Source of the DNA: Pseudomonadota bacterium
Lineage (GTDB): Bacteria > Pseudomonadota > Alphaproteobacteria > Micavibrionales > UBA2020
Reading direction: 5' to 3'
DNA: 29,456 nucleotides
Assembly (NCBI GenBank): GCA_023444705.1
Contig: JAEXMB010000009.1
Location: 1-29,456, forward strand
The position numbers and the translations under genes are program-made. Below the pieces are notes generated by a model. That model did no database searches. It was not told the DNA's origin and worked only from the letters and a program-made list of their open reading frames with translations. Shown here piece by piece: positions 9,171 through 15,169 of this stretch; position 1 is the stretch's first letter, and each line of letters begins with the position of its first letter.

Positions 9171-9932
9171 CTAGAGTGCGATCGCGGCCTGACCGTCGAG
9201 GATGGCCGCGGCCTCCGGCGTGTGGCTGCCATCCGCCTGATGCATGATCAGGGCAGGCTTGATAGTGATAGGGGCATAGCGCTCCTTGCGCGCCGCCACC
9301 AGCACACGTTTGGCGGGATCACCTGCGCGCGAATGCACGGGAAGCACCACAAGGCTGCCGAACCAGCGTCGCCCCGTCAGCGCGCGGATGATTTCATCCA
9401 GACGGTCGGCGCGATGGATCATCACCATACGGCCACCCTGTTTAAGCTTTTTATGCAGATACTTACACCAATTCTCTAAAGTAACACCCGAGGCATCCTC
9501 GCCATGCGCGAACGATTTCTGAGTGTGTGGTGAAGGGGTATGCCTGCCACCTGCCTGATAGGGTGGGTTCGTTACAACGACATCAAAATAATTATCTTCA
9601 AAATCAGCATCTTCCAACAAAGAATTACACTGAAACTTGCACCTATCACGAATATCATTCAAGTCGGCATTTCGCCGCGCGATCTCAATATTTTCTTCAA
9701 AAATATCCAATCCAAACAATTGGATGCTGGGATTTTTTAAAGCAATACACAAACCAGCAGAACCCACACCGCATCCGATATCAAGTACCGATTGTCCGTC
9801 CTTGGGCTGGGCCGCGGCTGCCAGCAACACTGTGTCCATCGAAGCATGAAAGCCCTCACGTGGCTGCAACAGCTTCACCTGTCCGCGCAGGAGCGTGGTT
9901 TCAATTACATCAAGGCCGGGAGAAGGGGGCAT
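9171..9932 (-). CDS. tRNA1(Val) (adenine(37)-N6)-methyltransferase family protein (TrmN6/YfiC-like)
   Basis: SAM-dependent methyltransferase of 253 residues. Motif I is VLDIGCGVGSAGLCIA (49-64), an acidic ribose-binding residue occurs in LFGLDI, and the catalytic N6-adenine motif NPPY is at 122-125. The leader TLLRGQVKLLQPREGFHASMD is typical of the YfiC/TrmN6 group, which methylates A37 of tRNA1-Val; another N6-adenine substrate remains possible. The coding stretch for about residues 65-158 (roughly 9460-9740) is distinctly AT-rich (about 37% GC by hand count over 9601-9720, against about 62% over 9781-9840), although the reading frame is intact. It is convergent with the chagasin-like gene (10-base gap, no terminator) and divergent from the polyprenyl synthase. 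Confidence 0.88.
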   Translation of the reverse strand: MPPSPGLDVIETTLLRGQVKLLQPREGFHASMDTVLLAAAAQPKDGQSVLDIGCGVGSAGLCIALKNPSIQLFGLDIFEENIEIARRNADLNDIRDRCKFQCNSLLEDADFEDNYFDVVVTNPPYQAGGRHTPSPHTQKSFAHGEDASGVTLENWCKYLHKKLKQGGRMVMIHRADRLDEIIRALTGRRWFGSLVVLPVHSRAGDPAKRVLVAARKERYAPITIKPALIMHQADGSHTPEAAAILDGQAAIAL

Positions 9933-9971
9933 AAAGTCGGTCCGTATACGGTAAATAACGCCAATCTCTGG

Positions 9972-10000
9972 TTGGCAAGGCGCATCTATTGGATTAGATA
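9972..10000 (+). promoter_or_regulatory. Possible promoter for the polyprenyl synthase gene
   Basis: TTGGCA at 9972-9977 (five of six -35 bases) and TAGATA at 9995-10000 (a weak -10) are spaced by 17 bases and end 38 bases before the start codon. The -10 is poor, so this is tentative. Confidence 0.35.
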
Positions 10001-10038
10001 AACCCTATTGGTTTTAACACTCTAGCCGAAAAGCAGTC

Positions 10039-11088
10039 ATGACGCCATTGCCTAACCCGTCGAGACCCGCCACCGCCGAGACAGCTGCGCACGGCGCCGC
10101 CCACGAAGCCAATCCGCTCAACCGTCTGGCGGAGCGACTGGCGGAGGATATGGCCGCCGTCAATGCGACGATTATCGGCAAGATGCATTCGGAAGTACCC
10201 CTGATCCCCGAGCTGGCGAGCCACCTGATTGCGGCAGGTGGCAAGCGCATCCGCCCGTTGCTGACGCTGGCCTGCGCCGCGCTGTTTGGTTATCAGGGTA
10301 CGCGCCAGCACAAACTGGCCGCCTGTGTTGAATTCATCCATACCGCGACCCTGTTGCATGACGACGTCGTCGACGAGAGCAGCCAGCGCCGCGGCAAGGC
10401 CTCGGCCAATGCCATCTTTGGCAACGAGGCGGCCGTGCTGGTGGGCGATTTCCTGTTCAGCCGTTCGTTCCAGCTGATGACCGAGGACGGCTCGCTCGAG
10501 GTGTTGAAAATTCTCTCCGATGCCTCCGCCGTCATTGCGGAAGGCGAGGTCATGCAGCTCACCACCGCCAATAATATCGAAACTTCGACCACGCAATACC
10601 TTACCGTCATCGGCGCCAAGACAGCGGCCCTGTTTGCCGCGGCCTGCGAAGTCGGCGGCGTCATCGCCGGCCGCCCTGCACAGGATTGCAAGACCCTGCG
10701 CGATTACGGCGAATACCTTGGCATTGCATTCCAGATCTCCGACGACGTGCTGGACTATGGTGCCGATGCCGCGCGCCTGGGCAAATCGCTTGGTGACGAC
10801 TTTAAGGAAGGCAAGATGACCTTGCCCGTCATCATCGCTATCGAAAAGGGCGATGCGGACGAGCGCGCATTTTGGGCGCGTACGATGGGCACGCCTGAAC
10901 AACAACAGCCGCAAGACCTGTCAAAGGCAATGGAATTGCTGGCCAAGCATGACGCACTGGCGCAGGCATTGCGCGAGGCCGAGGCCTATGCCGCCAAGGG
11001 TGTTGCCTGCCTCAAGACATTGCCCGACAGCCCCATCAGGCATGACCTTGCCGACCTTATCCACTACGCCGTGCGCCGCGATCACTGA
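10039..11088 (+). CDS. ispB: Long-chain polyprenyl diphosphate synthase (ubiquinone side chain; octaprenyl/decaprenyl type)
   Basis: Adds isopentenyl units to an allylic diphosphate to build the all-trans tail of ubiquinone. The 349-residue protein shows both aspartate-rich Mg2+ sites: first motif LLHDDVVDE (DDxxD at 108-112) and second motif ISDDVLDYGAD (DDxxD at 235-239). GGKRIRP (68-74) binds the diphosphate. Residues just before the first motif (FIHTATLLHDD) are small, as in long-chain enzymes. Alphaproteobacteria usually make Q10, so decaprenyl is likely, but chain length cannot be read with certainty. The first 25 residues are Ala/Pro-rich and probably disordered. It is transcribed alone or together with the downstream tRNA. 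Precursors for this pathway come from IspDF at the other end of the window. Confidence 0.94.
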   Translation: MTPLPNPSRPATAETAAHGAAHEANPLNRLAERLAEDMAAVNATIIGKMHSEVPLIPELASHLIAAGGKRIRPLLTLACAALFGYQGTRQHKLAACVEFIHTATLLHDDVVDESSQRRGKASANAIFGNEAAVLVGDFLFSRSFQLMTEDGSLEVLKILSDASAVIAEGEVMQLTTANNIETSTTQYLTVIGAKTAALFAAACEVGGVIAGRPAQDCKTLRDYGEYLGIAFQISDDVLDYGADAARLGKSLGDDFKEGKMTLPVIIAIEKGDADERAFWARTMGTPEQQQPQDLSKAMELLAKHDALAQALREAEAYAAKGVACLKTLPDSPIRHDLADLIHYAVRRDH

Positions 11089-11111
11089 TAATAAATTGAT
11101 TTATAACGATA

Positions 11112-11137
11112 ATTTTGCCATTGCGTTACGGCAAAAT
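11112..11137. repeat. Inverted repeat before tRNA-Pro
   Basis: A perfect 8-base inverted repeat, ATTTTGCC (11112-11119) and GGCAAAAT (11130-11137), encloses a 10-base spacer and overlaps the likely -35 of the tRNA promoter. No T-run follows the 3' arm on either strand, so it is not a standard terminator. It could be an operator or an mRNA end structure for the upstream gene. Confidence 0.4.
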
Positions 11138-11148
11138 CGGTGTATAAA
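11121..11148 (+). promoter_or_regulatory. Likely tRNA-Pro promoter
   Basis: TTGCGT at 11121-11126 and TATAAA at 11143-11148 are spaced by 16 bases and sit 20 bases before the mature tRNA 5' end. The -10 is good and the -35 moderate. Confidence 0.45.
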
Positions 11149-11168
11149 TTACGCCATTCAACGGTCCT

Positions 11169-11245
11169 CGGAATGTAGCTCAGCCTGGTAGAGTGCTTGC
11201 TTCGGGAGCAAGAGGCCCAGGGTTCGAATCCCTGCATTCCGACCA
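11169..11245 (+). tRNA. tRNA-Pro(CGG)
   Basis: A complete 77-base cloverleaf with encoded CCA. Acceptor arms CGGAATG (11169-11175) and CATTCCG (11235-11241) pair perfectly. The D arm runs GCTC to GAGT. The anticodon arm is CTTGC-TTCGGGA-GCAAG with anticodon CGG, reading the proline codon CCG. The T arm is CAGGG-TTCGAAT-CCCTG. Discriminator A and CCA occupy 11242-11245. CCG is a common proline codon in this GC-rich genome. The start of the next gene lies only 22 bases downstream, so the tRNA is probably processed from a longer transcript shared with it. Confidence 0.97.
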
Positions 11246-11267
11246 TTTTCTTTTCAGGCGTTTTTCG

Positions 11268-11570
11268 ATGAAAAAACTGACCCGCGATTTCAACTCCGTC
11301 AGCCTGACCCGCAAGGAAGTTTTTCAGATCGAACTGCCCGCCATTCCTTCGGCGGGATACCTGTGGTCTGTGAACATCAGCGCAGGCGAGGGACGTTTGC
11401 TGACCGAGCAATCACGCACACCTGATACGGTTGCCGTCGGCGGTGGTATTACGCAGGTCTTTACCTTCGTCGCCGACAAGCCCGGCACACTGGTCATTGA
11501 CGCGGTCTATCAACGCCCGTGGGAGGGCAAACCGGCCGAGCAGAAGACTTTTACGATTACCGTAAAATAG
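11268..11570 (+). CDS. Chagasin-family (MEROPS I42) peptidase-inhibitor-like protein
   Basis: A 100-residue protein with the three loop signatures of chagasin, an inhibitor of papain-type cysteine peptidases: LPAIPSAGYLW (23-33, equivalent to NPTTGYxW), VGGG (57-60, equivalent to GxGG) and QRPW (82-85, the RPW loop). The strand after the second loop (TQVFTFVADKPGTL) also fits. ATG at 11268 is chosen: an upstream in-frame ATG at 11193 lies inside the tRNA and would give an implausible N-terminus. There is no signal peptide, so the protein should remain in the cytoplasm, unlike secreted or periplasmic bacterial homologues. Its target peptidase is not in the window. It is read from the tRNA-Pro transcript or an unseen promoter. 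Confidence 0.88.
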   Translation: MKKLTRDFNSVSLTRKEVFQIELPAIPSAGYLWSVNISAGEGRLLTEQSRTPDTVAVGGGITQVFTFVADKPGTLVIDAVYQRPWEGKPAEQKTFTITVK

Positions 11571-11604
11571 GCCGCTTAAGCAGAACTTATTTAGTCCTGT
11601 TTTC

Positions 11605-11633
11605 TTGACATAGACCACACGCAGGCCTATAAA
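11605..11633 (+). promoter_or_regulatory. Strong sigma70 promoter of the nicotianamine-synthase-like operon
   Basis: A perfect -35 TTGACA (11605-11610), an ideal 17-base spacer and -10 TATAAA (11628-11633, five of six) make this the best promoter in the window. Transcription should begin near 11640, about 20 bases before the start codon at 11661. Confidence 0.8.
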
Positions 11634-11652
11634 ATCTCCATTCTTGGAGATT
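11633..11652. promoter_or_regulatory. Perfect palindrome over the transcription start: candidate operator
   Basis: AATCTCCA (11633-11640) and TGGAGATT (11645-11652) form an 8+8 perfect inverted repeat around TTCT. It begins at the last base of the -10 and covers the predicted start site, a classic repressor-operator position. The right arm also contains the Shine-Dalgarno GGAGA (11646-11650), ten bases before ATG. If transcription started slightly further upstream, the same sequence could instead fold and hide the ribosome-binding site. The repressor is unknown. Confidence 0.6.
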
Positions 11653-11660
11653 CCCATACG

Positions 11661-12488
11661 ATGCGCCCCGACAACACGCTGCACGAGACAGCCACACAGG
11701 CTATCCAGACCAGCCACCATCTGCTTTCCACCGAAAGCGACCTTTCACCGCACAACGGCAAGATCACCGAAGCGCTGACGCATCTTGTGCGCACGCTGAC
11801 CTGTTGCCAATGCAGCGCGATGACGGAATGCCTGCTGGCGGAACAGCGCCTTGCACGTGAAAAAGAGCAATTGCCCGATCTTTGCGGCAAGGCCGAGTGC
11901 GAGATGGAAAAGTACTGGGCGCGCAAGTTGCTGTCGGCAGAAAAACTCTGCCTGCGCGATTTCTGGTACATCGCGGAATACGAAGCACTGTGCAAAGCCG
12001 AAGCCGAGCTGATCGGCAGCAAGCAATATGACCGCATTACGTTCCTGGGTTCGGGGGCGCTGCCGCTGACAGCGATCATGCTGGCGGAAATGTTCCCGCA
12101 GGCGCATGTCACTTGCGTCGATATGGATCCCGAGGCATGCCAGCTGTCTTGCCAGTTGATCCAAAAGGCGGGTCTGTGCAGCCGCGTCACCGTTTTGCAG
12201 CAAGACGCGACGGGCTACAAACCGCAACGCAACGAGTTGGTCATTTGCGCCGCACTGCTGCAAGGAGCAGAGGCGGTTTATGAACACATCCTGCTGCAAC
12301 CCGACTGCGATCTGATCGTGCGTGACAGCGAAGGCGTCTATCGCTTTTTGTACCGCGAGGCCCGCTTGCCCGACATTCGTTTCGTTGAAATCGGCAAAAC
12401 CACGCTTGATACTCGCCGCATCAATACCAGCCGCTATTACCGCCAGCGCGGCGCGCAAGAGGTGACCCCGCATGCCGCAACCGCATAA
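11661..12488 (+). CDS. Nicotianamine synthase-like protein (CntL-type metallophore enzyme)
   Basis: Predicted SAM-dependent aminocarboxypropyl transferase of the nicotianamine synthase family. It would move aminobutyrate units from SAM onto an amino-group acceptor, as in plant nicotianamine and bacterial staphylopine/pseudopaline synthesis. At 275 residues it is the length of bacterial CntL. Remembered plant sequence lines up in order: LCGKAECEMEKYW (74-86) with the plant LCxxAExxMExY block, FWYIAEYEALCKAE (101-114) with FPYYxNYxxLxKLE, FLGSGALPLT (128-137) with the SAM-binding GSGPLPxT, VDMD (153-156) for ribose binding, and IVRDSEGVYRFLY (219-231) with VVRSAHGxRGFLY. It holds 14 cysteines, unusually many. 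It is the first gene of a three-gene overlapping operon. No histidine racemase or opine dehydrogenase gene is present in the window, so the final product is unknown. Confidence 0.85.
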   Translation: MRPDNTLHETATQAIQTSHHLLSTESDLSPHNGKITEALTHLVRTLTCCQCSAMTECLLAEQRLAREKEQLPDLCGKAECEMEKYWARKLLSAEKLCLRDFWYIAEYEALCKAEAELIGSKQYDRITFLGSGALPLTAIMLAEMFPQAHVTCVDMDPEACQLSCQLIQKAGLCSRVTVLQQDATGYKPQRNELVICAALLQGAEAVYEHILLQPDCDLIVRDSEGVYRFLYREARLPDIRFVEIGKTTLDTRRINTSRYYRQRGAQEVTPHAATA

Positions 12489-13857
12489 AAAAGAAGAGCA
12501 GGGGGCAGAGCTTGCCCGTGACAGTGCTGTCGTTCTAACGCAAGACCTCGTGCGTATCGCCAGCGTCACCGCCATTGATGCCAAAGATTATCCGGCGTCG
12601 CAGGCTTGCCTGCAATTGCTGGCCGACAAGGCGCGCGAAGCAGGGGCGCGGGTAGAGTGGTTGCGCTACGAAGGCGGGCATACGAAATGGCCGTATCCGG
12701 TCGACAATCTTTATATCGAATGGACCTTTGGCACGCCTGAAAAACATCTCTGTTATATGGGTCACCTTGATGTCGTACCACCCGGCGACGAAAGCAAATG
12801 GAGCGAAAACCCCTTTAGCGGCACGATCCGCGACGGCTATCTTTATGGCCGCGGCGTGACCGACATGAAAGGCAGTGTTGCCGCGTTTTTCGCCGCCGTG
12901 CAGGAAGCCGCACCGCGCCTGAACGAGAGCGCCAATCTGCGTATCGGTATGGTGGTGACGATGGACGAAGAATGGGCCGCCATCAACGGCAGCCGCAAGG
13001 TATTGGAATGGATGCGCGACAACAACATCGCACCGCATGCCTTTATTGTTGGCGAACCTAGTTCGCAAGATGTGCTGGGCAGCCACATCAAGACGGGCCG
13101 CCGTGGCAGTTTGTGCGGAACGCTGAAAGTGACCGGCGTGCAAGGGCATGCGGCCTATCAGGGCGCGTTTGAGAATCCCAACCGCGCGCTGGCGCTGGCG
13201 ATCAGCATTCTCAACACGCATCGTTTTGAAGACGGCAACGAGAACTTTCCGAATACGAATTTCGAGGCAGTCGCCATCACGTCCGGCAACTTCAACGCCA
13301 GCGCCGTGATACCGGGCAACGCCGAAATGCTGTGGAACGTGCGCTACACACCGGCACATACACCAGATAGCCTTGAGGCATGGGTCAAAAGCATGCTGGA
13401 AAACCCGCCGCAATGGGCCAAAGATCATCCGGATGCGCATCTGCTCAAGCAGATCACGGTCGTTGCCAACAAAGACACGGCTTCACTTCCATATTACACG
13501 CAACCGGCATCGCTGGCGTTTGCCGCACGCGCCGCAGTTAAAAGCATCACCGGAATCGACGCGAAATTCGACGGCAGCGGCGGCACGACTGACGGACGTT
13601 TTGCCGCGCATGTTTTTCCGCAAGCCGAAATCATCGAGCTTGGCTTGCCTGAACGCGGCGGTATTTGCTGCCATCATGAAAAGCCCGCTGACTATTTGCA
13701 ACGCGGCGGCATGCACCAGATCGACGAGCGCGCGACGCTGGCGGATCTGAGCAACCTCAAGAAAATCTTCCAACACGTGGTGATGAACTATGACAGCGGA
13801 CAGTGTGCAAAAATCGCAGCAGACACTGGTACAAAACAGCCGCATCGACATCCGTGA
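12472..13857 (+). CDS. M20-family amidohydrolase (DapE/ArgE-like)
   Basis: Two-zinc peptidase-family hydrolase that removes an acyl group from an amino acid derivative. Zinc ligands and catalytic residues are visible: GHLD (His98, catalytic Asp100), GVTDMKG (Asp131), DEEW (Glu166/Glu167), GEPSS (Glu195) and His415 in GGMHQIDE. GRRGSLCGTLKVTGVQGHAAY (209-229) and GGTTDGRF match DapE particularly well. At 461 residues it is longer than canonical DapE (about 375), mainly through an N-terminal leader and a basic C-terminal tail. Its ATG overlaps the end of the upstream gene by 17 bases, with a strong AAGAGGTGA six bases before it. The two proteins are therefore made together, which argues for a dedicated role on the metallophore-like product and not general lysine synthesis. 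The alternative is that it is simply the cell's dapE. Confidence 0.85.
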   Translation: MPQPHKKEEQGAELARDSAVVLTQDLVRIASVTAIDAKDYPASQACLQLLADKAREAGARVEWLRYEGGHTKWPYPVDNLYIEWTFGTPEKHLCYMGHLDVVPPGDESKWSENPFSGTIRDGYLYGRGVTDMKGSVAAFFAAVQEAAPRLNESANLRIGMVVTMDEEWAAINGSRKVLEWMRDNNIAPHAFIVGEPSSQDVLGSHIKTGRRGSLCGTLKVTGVQGHAAYQGAFENPNRALALAISILNTHRFEDGNENFPNTNFEAVAITSGNFNASAVIPGNAEMLWNVRYTPAHTPDSLEAWVKSMLENPPQWAKDHPDAHLLKQITVVANKDTASLPYYTQPASLAFAARAAVKSITGIDAKFDGSGGTTDGRFAAHVFPQAEIIELGLPERGGICCHHEKPADYLQRGGMHQIDERATLADLSNLKKIFQHVVMNYDSGQCAKIAADTGTKQPHRHP

Positions 13858-14341
13858 CCTGAACGAGGCCGATTTTGAATCCTTGCGCGCGCTTTATGCA
13901 CGATCGCTCAGCCGCAACAGCAAGGGATTCATCCAACCGAGCGCAAGCCGCCCGTTGCGCGATATCGGCGACATCTGCTGTTCGTTTCAGGACAATAACG
14001 GCGCCATGCACGGGCTTTATGTCGATGGCAATCTTGTCGGCTTTGGCGGCTTATGGCGCCACAACGACGACCCGCGCGTCGAAGTTTGCAAGCTGCATCT
14101 GAACGAGGATTACCAAGGGCTGGGCCTTGGCCGCAAACTGCTTGAAAGCCTGATCGACAAAGCGGATTCAAAGGGCTATGAGACCATCGAACTGCATGTG
14201 ACCGCAACGCAGGTCGCAGCACTCGGCCTTTATGTGCGCATGGGTTTCATGCAGACCGCGCGCAAGATATTCGTCAGCGATGATGGCGAGCAATTCGATA
14301 CCATCTACATGGAACGCGCCGTGCGCATGCAGGTTGACTAA
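13790..14341 (+). CDS. GNAT-family N-acetyltransferase
   Basis: A 183-residue acetyl-CoA-dependent N-acyltransferase. The acetyl-CoA pyrophosphate loop is QGLGLGR (109-115; Q-x-x-G-x-G) after a beta-strand VCKLHL. The final helix/strand contains ALGLYVRMGF (144-153), the common GNAT motif B. The start ATG overlaps the end of the M20 gene by 68 bases, and GGTGATG just upstream can serve as ribosome-binding site; no later start would keep the N-terminal strand RIDIRDL intact except GTG at codon 6. As the third gene of the operon it may N-acetylate a precursor or product that the M20 enzyme deacylates. It could instead be a stand-alone resistance or protein-modifying acetyltransferase. Its stop overlaps the convergent carbonic anhydrase stop. 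Confidence 0.88.
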   Translation: MTADSVQKSQQTLVQNSRIDIRDLNEADFESLRALYARSLSRNSKGFIQPSASRPLRDIGDICCSFQDNNGAMHGLYVDGNLVGFGGLWRHNDDPRVEVCKLHLNEDYQGLGLGRKLLESLIDKADSKGYETIELHVTATQVAALGLYVRMGFMQTARKIFVSDDGEQFDTIYMERAVRMQVD

Positions 14342-14937
14342 TCCGGCAGATCAAAGAAATCGACCTGACCGGATTTCAGCGAATAATACGCACCGACGAC
14401 TTTTAATTCGCCGCGTTCCTGCGGTTCCAGCAATGCGGGCGCCGAATCCGTGCGCAGGCGGTGTACGATGCGGCGCACGTTCTGGCGCACAGCCACATTG
14501 ACATCCTCGGTGCCGGCTTCGATCACGGCAGGAATGATCGGTTCGATCATCTGGCCAATATTGCCTTTATAAATCGTATGGTCCTTGACCACAGATACGG
14601 CGGCAGATACGGCGCCACAGTTCTCGTGGCCCATGATAACGATCAGCGGCACCTTGAGGACATCGACGGCGAATTCCAGGCTACCCATAGCCGCCGTATC
14701 GACCGTATTGCCAGCATTGCGCACGATGAACAGCTCGCCAAGGCCGCGGCCAAAAAGAAGCTCCGGCGGCACGCGGGAATCCGAGCAACTGACATAGGCC
14801 GCAAACGGCTGCTGGCCCGAGGCAAGCTCAAGACGCATTTTACCGGTCAGCGGCTGGTGTACGGTTTCTTCGGAGAGAAACTTGCGATTGCCTTCGATCA
14901 GGTAACTCAGCGCTTCATCAGGTGTGATATGTGGCAT
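14338..14937 (-). CDS. can: Beta-class carbonic anhydrase
   Basis: Zinc enzyme that interconverts CO2 and bicarbonate. The 199-residue protein carries both zinc-site motifs: CSDSRVPPE (Cys51, Asp53, Arg55) and MGHENCGAV (His104, Cys107). Further family blocks include FIVRNAGNTV and GSLEFAVDVL. There is no signal peptide, so it is cytoplasmic and probably supplies bicarbonate to carboxylases. It has a well-formed promoter of its own just upstream on the minus strand. Its TAG stop is interleaved with the TAA of the convergent acetyltransferase (14338-14341), so no terminator can exist between them. Confidence 0.97.
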   Translation of the reverse strand: MPHITPDEALSYLIEGNRKFLSEETVHQPLTGKMRLELASGQQPFAAYVSCSDSRVPPELLFGRGLGELFIVRNAGNTVDTAAMGSLEFAVDVLKVPLIVIMGHENCGAVSAAVSVVKDHTIYKGNIGQMIEPIIPAVIEAGTEDVNVAVRQNVRRIVHRLRTDSAPALLEPQERGELKVVGAYYSLKSGQVDFFDLPD

Positions 14938-14972
14938 AGGTCCGGCTTTTCATTGGTATTTGATGATGTTAG

Positions 14973-15001
14973 ATTATAGACGATTTGCTGCGGCACCTCA
15001 A
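14973..15001 (-). promoter_or_regulatory. Sigma70 promoter for carbonic anhydrase
   Basis: On the minus strand, -35 TTGAGG (15001-14996), a 17-base spacer and a perfect -10 TATAAT (14978-14973) precede the start codon by 35 bases. The remainder of the gap to mazG (15002-15169) is AT-rich at first. It contains TTGACG (15104) and TATAAC (15122), too close together to form a normal promoter, and nothing else recognisable. Confidence 0.65.
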
Positions 15002-15169
15002 AATAAACCCTAATATTAATTTCCATAATATACATTATCACATCTTTATGACGTGATTTTGCAGACCTTTCCAAAGGCATTTTCAGCATCCCCCTTTGTG
15101 GCTTTGACGGTGATTTACAGCTATAACATCGCTGTAACAATCCGCACTCATTCAAGGCCGCACAAGCTC

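Noticed and set aside
11193..11267. Upstream start for the chagasin-family gene inside tRNA-Pro
   Set aside because: Would make the protein overlap the tRNA and adds 25 residues unlike the family; ATG at 11268 is clean.
15104..15127. TTGACG and TATAAC before mazG as a promoter
   Set aside because: The spacing is only 12 bases, too short for sigma70.
15053..15169. N-terminal extension of mazG
   Set aside because: The frame is open but the 39 added residues do not resemble MazG and the family start fits ATG at 15170.
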